From Bacteroidales bacterium (lineage in GTDB: Bacteria; Bacteroidota; Bacteroidia; Bacteroidales; ML635J-15): DNA of 64,000 bases. The stretch spans positions 82,178 to 146,177 of the forward strand of contig JAGCDJ010000020.1 of the NCBI GenBank assembly GCA_017651185.1. Reading direction: 5' to 3'. Every line of letters starts with the position of its first letter. The stretch's first letter is position 1. Made by a program: the position numbers and the translations under genes. Shown one piece after another: positions 1 through 8,800 of the stretch. A model generated the notes under the pieces. That model was not told the DNA's origin. It made no database searches and saw only the letters and a program-made list of their open reading frames with translations.

Positions 1-59
1 GTTCTCTGCCGCCCGAACCTAATACCAAAATATTCATTTATCTATGATTTTTGTTTTCC

Positions 60-569
60 TTAAAAAGTATTATCAATTACATTACCACTATTGCCAGAAC
101 CACTGCTTGAAACAGTATCAGTATAAGAAGAATAAAATTCCTCGGGTGTTATGCGCACCAACTTATAGTCGGACTGCACACCGCTGTTGTACAGTTGCGA
201 CATGCTAACCTCGTTTTGGGAAACCTTGCGTATATGCATCAGCGAACGGCTGTTATACTGGTTGTAACCAATATAGTAACCCTCAACCGCCTTCTGGTAG
301 TAAACATTCATCTGCTTGCGACGAATCTCCCACTTCATGGTGTCGGTATAATCGTACTTGTAGTACTTGGTAGCACCGTTTGCTTCGTCGCCAAAATGAT
401 AATAAGGTATCGAAGTGCAAAGTTCACCGGTCTCCTCGTTTATTGGTTTCCAATAACCTTTCATCACTTCCTCCCATTCGAGGTCGGTCATGCTTGGTCC
501 ACAGCCGATAGTGCCGACAAACAGCGAAGCAACCGCCAATACAAATATCAATCTTTTAATATTCATCAT
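60..569 (-). CDS. Small predicted lipoprotein of unknown function
   Basis: The 169-residue product begins with a basic, hydrophobic signal sequence ending in a lipobox-like TIGC around residues 20-23, so it is probably a lipid-anchored envelope protein. The rest has several Tyr/Trp residues and ends in a Ser/Gly-rich tail (SSSGSGNSGN). I recognise no family. The start overlaps the recQ stop by four bases (ATGA on the minus strand), so it is probably the second gene of a recQ operon and translationally coupled to it. Two adjacent ATG codons (MM) leave a one-codon doubt about the start. No function is inferred. Confidence 0.7.
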   Translation of the reverse strand: MMNIKRLIFVLAVASLFVGTIGCGPSMTDLEWEEVMKGYWKPINEETGELCTSIPYYHFGDEANGATKYYKYDYTDTMKWEIRRKQMNVYYQKAVEGYYIGYNQYNSRSLMHIRKVSQNEVSMSQLYNSGVQSDYKLVRITPEEFYSSYTDTVSSSGSGNSGNVIDNTF

Positions 570-2470
570 TTATGCCAAATAATTTTACGTTCTCCATTAT
601 ACATGACCTTCTGGTTGTCGAAGAGCCACTTTATGACATTCATAGTCTTCTTTTCATCCTCGCCAACCTTGTCAATCAATTCGTTGTAAAGATATGGCGA
701 TTCGTTCAAAATGCGCTTGATTTTTTCAAGAATAATATCAAACTCGTACTTGCTCAATCCCAACTCGTTACGCCGCTGACACACATCGCATTCTCCGCAA
801 CGGTCGACATCAGTCTCGCCAAAATACGCCAGAAGTTGCTGACTACGGCACTTGTTGTCGCTTGTCGCATACTTGAGCATCGCTTCCATTTTTGTCACTA
901 CTCGTTCCTTGCGCGAATTCAGTGCCTCGATGTCGAAATACATATCCTTTTCGGGACGCCTTTCCATAAGCAGACGGATAATAGGACGACTTGTCTTGGG
1001 CACATAACTGATTATCTTTTCCTTTGCCAGCAACTTCAAATATTCATAAACCGACTGCTCCGAAATTCCCGCCTTCTTTGCAATATATTCCTCGCTGACA
1101 TTGACGAAATCGGTAAAAAGTCCTGTGTACATCCTCAGTATCAACTTAATGAACTCATCAAGCATCTTGTTCTCAATCTGGAACTTATAGAGGTCGTCGC
1201 GACGCACCTCGAACATCACCCTCGAAACCGTATTGGTATCCTCCACATATTCAAGGAACCCAGCAAACTCCAGAGTTTTCAAGCAGTTGTGAACCGTCAG
1301 AACATCAATGTGCGATTGTGCGGAAAAATCAAAAATATCAAATGGAATATTCTGGTTGGCACCGCACCCGTATGGTATACCTAAATAACTACAGACTTCG
1401 GAATAAACCTCCTTCACTTTCGACAGTTCTGGAAACGATGTAGTTATGTTCTTCTTAACTTGCGCCTTGTCGGTATTGTTTGTAAGCAGGAAGGCGTATG
1501 CTTTCTTGCCGTCTCTTCCAGCACGACCTGCCTCCTGAAAGTACGCTTCGGGCGAATCAGGAAGGTCAAGGTGTATGACCAATCGCACATCTGGTTTGTC
1601 GATTCCCATACCGAAAGCATTGGTGCACACCATTATGCGTATCTGATTTTTCTGCCATGCCTCCTGCTTTTCGGAACGCTCCTGCGCCGACAATCCAGCA
1701 TGATAGAAGTCTGCCGAAATCCCGTTCTGCTGCAACAACATTGCATACTCGCGCGTTTTCTTGCGATTGCGCACATAGAAAACACCAGAACCTTGCACCT
1801 TGTTTACTATAGACAGAAGTTTTCGAATTTTATCCTCAATGTTTATTACATAATACACAAGGTTCTTTCGCTCGAAACTTTTCTGGAAAACATTGTGCTC
1901 GGAAAACTTCAAACGGTCCTGAATATCGTCAACGACTTCGGGAGTTGCAGTTGCCGTCAATGCCAATACAGGCACGCCTGGCAATAATTCGCGGATTTCA
2001 GCAATTTCGAGGTATGGCGGACGGAAATCGTAGCCCCACTGCGAAATACAATGCGCCTCGTCAACTGTTATCAAATTGACATTCATAACCTTGATGCGCT
2101 CGCGAAAATAATAGTTCTTCAACCGTTCAGGAGAAAGGTACAAGAACTTATAGTCGCCGTAGGTGGCATTATCGACTGCCACCTCAATTTCGTGCTGCGT
2201 CATTCCCGAATATATAGCAACTGCTTTTATACCACGTTTCTGCAAATTGGCAACCTGATCCTTCATCAGCGCAATCAACGGCGTAACCACAAGACAAATG
2301 CCACTATTCGCCATGCTGAAAACCTGAAAGGTTATGGACTTGCCCCCGCCTGTTGGCATCAGTCCGAGCGTGTCCCTACCTTCCGAAACCGACTTTATAA
2401 TTTCTTCCTGCGGATACCTAAATGTATCGTACCCCCAGTATTTCAGCAATATTTCACGAAACTGACTCAT
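566..2470 (-). CDS. recQ: ATP-dependent DNA helicase RecQ
   Basis: Superfamily 2 3'-5' DNA helicase acting in recombination and replication-fork repair. Counting from my chosen start, Walker A (TGGGKS) lies at residues 40-45, the DEAH box at 137-140, and the RecQ helicase signature GRAGRDG follows in the second RecA-like domain. Four cysteines at 541, 558, 561 and 564 match the RecQ-Ct zinc site and are followed by a short C-terminal helical region. I see no convincing classical HRDC domain. An in-frame ATG 15 bases upstream (2485) sits inside a TATCTTTG promoter element at 2483-2490, so the ATG at 2470 is preferred, giving 634 residues. The small lipoprotein gene downstream overlaps by 4 bp. 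Confidence 0.95.
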   Translation of the reverse strand: MSQFREILLKYWGYDTFRYPQEEIIKSVSEGRDTLGLMPTGGGKSITFQVFSMANSGICLVVTPLIALMKDQVANLQKRGIKAVAIYSGMTQHEIEVAVDNATYGDYKFLYLSPERLKNYYFRERIKVMNVNLITVDEAHCISQWGYDFRPPYLEIAEIRELLPGVPVLALTATATPEVVDDIQDRLKFSEHNVFQKSFERKNLVYYVINIEDKIRKLLSIVNKVQGSGVFYVRNRKKTREYAMLLQQNGISADFYHAGLSAQERSEKQEAWQKNQIRIMVCTNAFGMGIDKPDVRLVIHLDLPDSPEAYFQEAGRAGRDGKKAYAFLLTNNTDKAQVKKNITTSFPELSKVKEVYSEVCSYLGIPYGCGANQNIPFDIFDFSAQSHIDVLTVHNCLKTLEFAGFLEYVEDTNTVSRVMFEVRRDDLYKFQIENKMLDEFIKLILRMYTGLFTDFVNVSEEYIAKKAGISEQSVYEYLKLLAKEKIISYVPKTSRPIIRLLMERRPEKDMYFDIEALNSRKERVVTKMEAMLKYATSDNKCRSQQLLAYFGETDVDRCGECDVCQRRNELGLSKYEFDIILEKIKRILNESPYLYNELIDKVGEDEKKTMNVIKWLFDNQKVMYNGERKIIWHK

Positions 2471-2482
2471 AAGCAGAAAAGG

Positions 2483-2490
2483 CAAAGATA
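2483..2490 (-). promoter_or_regulatory. Bacteroidetes -7 element for recQ
   Basis: TATCTTTG on the minus strand fits the TAnnTTTG consensus of the primary Bacteroidetes sigma factor. It lies about 13 bases before the ATG at 2470 and overlaps the longer ORF start at 2485, which decides the start. Confidence 0.7.
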
Positions 2491-2544
2491 AGAAAACTTT
2501 ACGTTATTTAAAAATGAAAAATACGGACTTGAGTCGTGCATTTT

Positions 2545-3165
2545 CTATAAATCCGCCCCTAGCGCCTCTAACAATTCAGCCACCACCATTGCCGTCGCGC
2601 CCCACACTACGGAATTTTCGCAAAGATAACTTGGCACTTCGTACTGTTTTCCCGCAACTGTCACCTCCCTGTCCGACAACGACTCGGAGAGTTCCTTCAT
2701 GTCGACTTCCATAACACGCTTCACCTCGTCTTCGGACTTTGCAAAATCGCCAACACCATCCACAAACGCCACCACAGGGAATATCTCAAAACTACTGACC
2801 GGCACTTTCACAGGCGGCAATTCACCAACCACATCGCAACGCGACACCAAAATTCCAATTTCCTCCGCCGTTTCGCGAATTGCAGTACAAATGCCATCTA
2901 CATCATCGGGTTCGCACTTGCCGCCAGGAAACGAAACCTGCCCAGCATGAACACCAATGTCAGTACGCTCTATCATAATTGTCTTCATCCTGCCGGCGCG
3001 CACATATAGCAGTATCATCACTGCCGACTTGCGAAGAGGAAACGGATTGGCATAATATCGAGCAAAATGCATCCGCTGGAAATCGGAAAGCACCTTTTCG
3101 GTGCACTTTTCTGCCAACCTCCAATCATAATTCTGTAATCTTGATACCAGCGACGACTTATCCAT
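2545..3165 (-). CDS. NUDIX hydrolase, CoA diphosphatase (NudL/YeaB) type
   Basis: Predicted pyrophosphohydrolase of about 206 residues acting on a nucleoside diphosphate derivative, probably CoA. The core FPGGKCEPDD...TAIRETAEEIG (about residues 79-104) is the NUDIX box in the form seen in NudL-type CoA diphosphatases, followed by the typical GELPPV and SEDEV stretches. The ORF can be extended 17 codons to 3216, but a TATCTTTG promoter element at 3183-3190 lies inside that extension, so the internal Met at 3165 (MDKSSL) is taken as the start. The gene follows tRNA-Leu divergently and stands alone. The CoA substrate is inferred from family resemblance. Confidence 0.85.
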   Translation of the reverse strand: MDKSSLVSRLQNYDWRLAEKCTEKVLSDFQRMHFARYYANPFPLRKSAVMILLYVRAGRMKTIMIERTDIGVHAGQVSFPGGKCEPDDVDGICTAIRETAEEIGILVSRCDVVGELPPVKVPVSSFEIFPVVAFVDGVGDFAKSEDEVKRVMEVDMKELSESLSDREVTVAGKQYEVPSYLCENSVVWGATAMVVAELLEALGADL

Positions 3166-3182
3166 TGCAAAAACGTTTTGTG

Positions 3183-3190
3183 CAAAGATA
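3183..3190 (-). promoter_or_regulatory. -7 element for the NUDIX gene
   Basis: TATCTTTG on the minus strand, about 17 bases before the ATG at 3165; supports the shorter start. Confidence 0.65.
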
Positions 3191-3288
3191 CGAAATTTAA
3201 AGAACTTGGAATACAATGATAAACATACCTATGCAATATATTGCGACGCTTCTGTCACACAGCATTGAAAAAATATTTCAAATTTTCT

Positions 3289-3319
3289 TTTGCCGTAATA
3301 AAAAAAGGCATTACCTTTG
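3289..3319 (+). promoter_or_regulatory. Promoter of tRNA-Leu
   Basis: TTTG at 3289-3292 and TACCTTTG at 3312-3319 are separated by 19 bases, the Bacteroidetes -33/-7 arrangement. The tRNA begins 11 bases downstream. Confidence 0.8.
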
Positions 3320-3330
3320 CGCCCGTGTTT

Positions 3331-3415
3331 GCCCAGGTGGTGAAATTGGTAGACACGCCAGCTTGAGGGGCTGGTGCTCACAAAGGGCGTGCAGGTTCAA
3401 GTCCTGTCCTGGGCA
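3331..3415 (+). tRNA. tRNA-Leu (anticodon GAG)
   Basis: An 85-nt class II tRNA. The acceptor stem pairs GCCCAGG (3331-3337) with CCTGGGC (3408-3414), with discriminator A at 3415. The anticodon stem CCAGC/GCTGG encloses TTGAGGG, giving GAG at 3365-3367. The long variable arm and GGTTCAAGTCC T-arm agree with leucine. The 3' CCA is not encoded. Confidence 0.95.
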
Positions 3416-3420
3416 CGAAA

Positions 3421-3445
3421 AAGCGAACTTCGGTTCGTTTTTTTT
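3421..3445 (+). terminator. Intrinsic terminator after tRNA-Leu
   Basis: CGAAC (3424-3428), loop TTCG, GTTCG (3433-3437), then eight T residues. Confidence 0.85.
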
Positions 3446-3539
3446 GTGTGCATACCCCATCAAAAAACGTCTGAGATATACCTATTATATCGTCTTTAGT
3501 TCGACCATAAAAATCTTTTGCATAAAGGTCAAAAAAATC

Positions 3540-3570
3540 TTTGATAATCAGAAAAAAAGAAATACCTTTG
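3540..3570 (+). promoter_or_regulatory. Promoter of rpsA
   Basis: TTTG at 3540-3543 and TACCTTTG at 3563-3570, 19-bp spacer. This predicts a leader of roughly 50 nt before the rpsA ATG, containing a short upstream ORF. Confidence 0.8.
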
Positions 3571-3593
3571 CGGCTCGAATTTTTTTATAAATA

Positions 3594-3620
3594 ATGTCTA
3601 ACCAAATTAATTGTTTTTAA
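3594..3620 (+). CDS. Possible 8-codon leader ORF before rpsA
   Basis: ATG at 3594 opens an 8-codon frame (MSNQINCF) ending with TAA at 3618-3620, five bases before the rpsA ATG. It lies within the predicted rpsA leader. There is no Shine-Dalgarno before it, and an ORF this short could be chance. Confidence 0.25.
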   Translation: MSNQINCF

Positions 3621-3625
3621 GTTAA

Positions 3626-5398
3626 ATGACAACAAAGAACATTCAGCCCATCGAGGACTTCAATTGGGATGCCCTGGGCAAAAAAGAAAACAGTTTCGAC
3701 GGTGTAAGCCGCGAAGAATTAGAAAAGAAATACGGTGAAACCTTCAGCCAGATTCAGGAAGGCACTGTAGTTGACGGAACAGTAGTAGCAATCACCAAGA
3801 GAGAAGTTGTAGTAAACATTGGCTACAAATCAGAAGGTGTTATCAATGCTGCAGAATTCCGCTATGAAACAGACCTTAAGGTCGGTGACAAAGTTGAAGT
3901 TTTCGTTGAAAGCATGGAAACTTCAAACGGACAACTTCTTCTTTCACACAAGAAGGCTCAGTCTCTCAAGTCTTGGGATAGAGTTAACGAAGCTTGCGAA
4001 AATGACGAAATCGTTAAGGGTTACATCAAGTGCCGTACTAAGGGCGGTATGATCGTTGATGTATTCGGCATCGAAGCATTCTTGCCAGGTTCACAGATTG
4101 ACGTTAAGCCAATTCGCGACTACGATGTATTCGTTGGCAAGACAATGGAACTCAAGGTTGTTAAGATCAACGACGAATTCAAGAACGTTGTTGTTTCTCA
4201 CAAGGCACTCATCGAGGCAGAACTCGAAGAACAGAAGAAACAAATCATCTCTAAGCTCGAAAAAGGTCAGGTACTCGAAGGTACTGTCAAGAATATCACC
4301 AGCTACGGTGTATTTATCGACTTGGGCGGTGTTGACGGTCTCATCCACATCACCGACTTGTCATGGGGACGCGTTACTCATCCAGAAGAAATCGTTACCT
4401 TGGATTCGAAGATTCAGGTTGTTATCCTCGACTTCGATGATGACAAGAAGCGCATTGCTCTCGGTCTCAAGCAGCTCACTCCTCACCCATGGGATTCTCT
4501 TGATCCAAATCTCAAGGTTGGTGACAAGGTTAAAGGTAAAGTTGTTGTTATTGCCGACTACGGTGCATTCATCGAAATCGCTCCGGGCGTAGAAGGTTTG
4601 ATTCATGTATCAGAAATGTCATGGTCACAGCACCTCCGTTCAGCTCAGGAATTCATGAAGGTTGGTGACGAAGTTGAGGCAGTTATCCTTACCCTCGACC
4701 GCGAAGAACGTAAGATGTCTCTTGGTATCAAGCAGCTTCACCCAGATCCATGGGAAGAAATCGAACAGAAGTACCCAGTTGGTTCAAAGCACAATGCTAA
4801 GGTTCGCAACTTCACCAACTTCGGTGTTTTCGTTGAACTCGAAGAAGGCGTTGACGGTTTGGTACACATATCAGACCTTTCATGGACAAAGAAGATCAAA
4901 CACCCGTCAGAATTCACTTCAGTTGGTGCAGATCTCGAAGTTGTAGTATTGGAAATCGACAAGGAAAATCGTCGCTTGAGCTTAGGTCACAAGCAGATTG
5001 AAGAAAATCCTTGGGATGTATTCGAAACTATCTTCACAGTTGATTCAATTCACGAAGGTACAATCGTTGAAATGAGCGACAAGGGTTCAATCGTTGCATT
5101 GCCATACGGCGTTGAAGGTTTCGCAACACCACGTCACCTCATTAAGGAAGACGGTACTCCCGCTAAGATAGACGAAAAACTCCCGTTCAAGGTTATCGAG
5201 TTCAACAAGGAAAACAAGAAAATCTTCGTTTCTCACTCAAGAACTTATGAAGACTTGAACAAACCAGCAGAAGAAGAGAAGAAGAAAGAAAGCAAGGCAA
5301 AGAAGGCAAAAGCAACCGACAAGATGGAAAAGACCACTATCGGTGATGTTATCGACCCAGCTTTGAAGGAACTTCTCCAGCAGGATAAGAATCAGTAA
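3626..5398 (+). CDS. rpsA: 30S ribosomal protein S1
   Basis: mRNA-binding ribosomal protein that helps recruit transcripts to the 30S subunit; it is especially relevant in a lineage that rarely uses Shine-Dalgarno pairing. The 590 residues hold six S1 RNA-binding repeats at about 45-110, 126-193, 214-283, 299-369, 385-456 and 474-538, followed by a Lys/Glu-rich tail. Repeats 3-5 carry the typical GVFI/GAFIE...GLIHISDLSW signature; repeats 1, 2 and 6 are more divergent, as is usual. It has its own promoter and terminator and so is a single-gene unit. Codon use (many AAG, GTT, CTC) differs from surrounding genes and fits high expression. Confidence 0.97.
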   Translation: MTTKNIQPIEDFNWDALGKKENSFDGVSREELEKKYGETFSQIQEGTVVDGTVVAITKREVVVNIGYKSEGVINAAEFRYETDLKVGDKVEVFVESMETSNGQLLLSHKKAQSLKSWDRVNEACENDEIVKGYIKCRTKGGMIVDVFGIEAFLPGSQIDVKPIRDYDVFVGKTMELKVVKINDEFKNVVVSHKALIEAELEEQKKQIISKLEKGQVLEGTVKNITSYGVFIDLGGVDGLIHITDLSWGRVTHPEEIVTLDSKIQVVILDFDDDKKRIALGLKQLTPHPWDSLDPNLKVGDKVKGKVVVIADYGAFIEIAPGVEGLIHVSEMSWSQHLRSAQEFMKVGDEVEAVILTLDREERKMSLGIKQLHPDPWEEIEQKYPVGSKHNAKVRNFTNFGVFVELEEGVDGLVHISDLSWTKKIKHPSEFTSVGADLEVVVLEIDKENRRLSLGHKQIEENPWDVFETIFTVDSIHEGTIVEMSDKGSIVALPYGVEGFATPRHLIKEDGTPAKIDEKLPFKVIEFNKENKKIFVSHSRTYEDLNKPAEEEKKKESKAKKAKATDKMEKTTIGDVIDPALKELLQQDKNQ

Positions 5399-5423
5399 AA
5401 AAAGATTCTACTTTGAATATTAA

Positions 5424-5447
5424 GGGATGCTAAGGCATCCCTTTTTT
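5424..5447 (+). terminator. Intrinsic terminator of rpsA
   Basis: GGGATGC (5424-5430), loop TAAG, GCATCCC (5435-5441), then TTTTTT. Confidence 0.9.
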
Positions 5448-5768
5448 GTTTTCAGCATGTCATCTCGACTGTAAAGAGCTGATGATATTATGCGGAAGGT
5501 AACCATATAACACAATACAGTATTTTGGTATTCGCTAAATCTACCAACCAATTACTCGCATACATGTGAACCATGGTTCCATCAGACAAATCACTACTAA
5601 GATACGCGTTATGAGTGTTTGTCTGAGCATTCCTCATTTCGCCTATTTAGGTAGCACATTGAGACTGTTAACCTACTACCATAATGTTATTTCCTGCTAC
5701 GTAAATATCTAGCGATACGCAATGAAATAAACAAATAACAAGGCCAAACACTTTTGTAATAGCATGCA
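5448..5768. other. Intergenic region with no recognised feature
   Basis: About 320 bases between the rpsA terminator and the terminator of the giant adhesin gene. I find no plausible ORF, promoter or strong hairpin in it. Confidence 0.6.
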
Positions 5769-5807
5769 CTAATAATAAAAAACGAGGTTGCAAACTTGCA
5801 ACCTCGT
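5769..5807 (-). terminator. Intrinsic terminator of the giant adhesin gene
   Basis: A near-perfect inverted repeat of about 11 bp (ACGAGGTTGCA at 5782-5792 with TGCAACCTCGT at 5797-5807). On the minus strand it is followed by a T-rich run (complement of 5770-5782). It lies 24 bases past the adhesin stop codon. Confidence 0.85.
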
Positions 5808-5830
5808 CATTATTTGTCGTTAAACAATCT

Positions 5831-8800
5831 CTAATATATAACGGTCACTGTACCCTTGTATGCTTCCGTCTTCTGGTACAGGTCTACTATGTACAAGTAG
5901 GTTCCTGCTGGCACATGATGTCCGCGGTAACTTCCGTCCCAAGGTTCGTCGTTGCCTGTTCCCTTGTACAGCATCTGACCCCAACGGTTGAATACATAAA
6001 CCGTTGCCTGCGGGAACATCTCGATGTTCTCGATAATCCAGGTGTCGTTTACACCATCGCCATTAGGAGTGAATACATTCGGAATCTTGATGCAGTCGCC
6101 TGCCATATCGGTAAGCATAAGCGAAGCAACCTGGTATGCACACTTGTTGGCATCAACTACGCTGATAGTGTATTGACCCTGACGCAGACCGGTCAAGACT
6201 GGAACATCCGAATAGTAGGAATCCCATCCGTACATGTACGGAGCCGTACCACCTCTTGCCGAAATCTCTATCATACCATCGTTATTTCCGTTACATGAAG
6301 GCATTGTGACATTGTATGTCGATACGAACTCTTCAGGTTCGATTATCTGTATTGTATTGCTTGACATACATCCGCTTGCATCAGTTACTTCCATCACGTA
6401 TGTTCCAGCTGGCAAATTAGTCATGTAGTTTCCGTTGAAAGTATTCTCATTCATGGTTACATTAAACGTGTACGGTGAAATACCACCTTCTGCAGTCAAT
6501 GCTATAGAACCGTCGGTCTTGCCGTAGCAAGAAATCGACTTGACATTGGAAACAAGCATCAGTTGCTCTGGTTGTGTCAGTTCAAGTGACTCGGTTCTAG
6601 TACACATATTAGCATCGGTAACGGTCACGGTATAGTTGCCTGCGAATATATTCTGAAGCATTGCAGACTGGTCTCCATTATTCCATTCGTATGTATAAGG
6701 AGGTTCACCGCGAAGTGCTACAACCATTGCCGTAGCATCGTTATAACCGTAGCATGAAACATTTGTACCCGAAACAGTTATCTCAAGGTCATTCAACTGT
6801 TCTATGCTTGCACTAGCATTTGCCGTACATCCCCAGTAGTCGGTGAGTGTCACATTGTACGAACCTGCCTGCAGGTTAGATGCAATAGCATCTGTTGTAC
6901 CATTATTCCAGATGTATGTGAACGGCGATATTCCAGATACTGCAACCGCTTGCAACCTACCCGATGTCACGTTGGTGCCACATCCAGGAAGTGACACTAC
7001 CTCTATTCTAGCAGAAATAGAACCATGAACACCTACTGTTGCCATTGATGTCGCAGTACATCCGTTATAATCGGTAACTGTCAGATAATATGTACTTGGT
7101 GCTACATTCGAAAGTCGTGCGCTCGAATATGTCAATCCGCTGGAAGTTACCCATGAATATGATGGAGTTCCAGTGCCACCCGATACATTTGCTGTTACAT
7201 TACCGCCAAGTCCACCACAAGTTGCATCGCTTGCATTCGACGATACTTCAAGCAGAGGCGGCTGTGCTATTGTTGCCGAAGCAGATGTCGTACATCCGTG
7301 AGCATCGGTTACTACTACGACGTAAGTTCCTGCAGGCACATTAACTGCCGTCTGTACATTCTGAACTGGAGTGGTGTTCCATGAATAATTATATTCTGGA
7401 GTACCGCCCGAAACAACTGCCGTAGCTGAACCTGTCGACGTGCCGAAGCAAGATACGTTTGTAATATTTGAATTGCCAACTGCTGCTGTCAGCGGTATAG
7501 ACTGTCCGTTGATAACAACTGCCGATGTTGAAATACATCCATGAGCATCGGTTACCGTAACCACATAACGACCTGCAGCGAGATTCGAAATCGACTGAGT
7601 TGTGCTATGGTTCAAATCGCTCCATTCGTATGTATATTCAGGAGTACCACCGTCTACTGATACTGATGCCTCTCCAGTTGTCTCTCCGTAGCAGTCGACA
7701 TGCTGTACTGACGTTGCAGGAATGATTGCTCTAAGTGGCAATGGTTCGGTAATGACAATCTCAACATTGGAAGTACATCCGTTAGCATCCGATACTATAT
7801 AATTGTGCTGACCGGCATATTCAACAATCTGTCCAACTCCATGATATGGAGCAGTACCGCCTACCGCCTCGATAGTAACTGTCGAAGACTGTCCTGCACA
7901 CATTATCTCAGTAAAGCTAACCGTATGTGAAAGTGGAGACGGCACAATAGCAGTTCCGTCAATGTACGAACTTCTTCCGCAAGCATCAGTAACGGTGATG
8001 CGGACAGTTGTATTTTCTGTTATCATGGTAGCTGTTCCTGCCAATGGCGACTGGGTAATGACAAGGTCTGCCACAGACGTACAGTTATCAGACGACATCG
8101 AACGTACCAATTCGGTAAAGTCTGGAACAGCATAGCTACATCCCTGACCCTGTCCAACATTCAATGTCGGAGCAGGACCACTGATAACAGGTGAAATTTC
8201 ATCATTAACCGTTATTGTCTGCGTACATTCGCGCATATTGCCTGCAACATCTGCAATTCTATATGTTCTGGTTATTACTTCAGGACATGTATTACCGTCA
8301 GATTCCTGCGAAACTAGCATGAAACTCGATTCGTCGATGCCGTTTGCATCTGCAGCAGAACCACCAGCAGCGGCAAATTCTTCATAACTCTGGTATGCAG
8401 GTGGCACGTCGCCTATACAAGATATACCTGTAATTCCATCAGGACAACTTATCTCCGGTTGTTCATCATCATATACATATACGTAGAATGTACAAGTGTC
8501 AGTCAAACCGTAGAGGTCGGTAGCAACCCACGTTACAAGAGTTGTACCTACGTAGAACCGCTGACCATTCAATGTAGTTGGCAATCCGTTTACAACAGTC
8601 GTTGCGCCACTTACTGAATATACGATTGACGCTATTCCAGAGTTATCGTTTGCAGAAACATCCCAACTGTCATCATTGTGCTGGTAATATGTAAGTCCCG
8701 AACCTGCAGGTACATTTACAGTACCGTCACCACTTGTTATGCTTGCACAACTTACACCACTGGTCGATGTCGGATCGAATGGGTCGTCTGGATCGTTGGG

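Noticed and set aside
195..2491. Plus-strand frames opposite the lipoprotein and recQ
   Set aside because: No signal, domain or promoter; the minus-strand genes explain the sequence.
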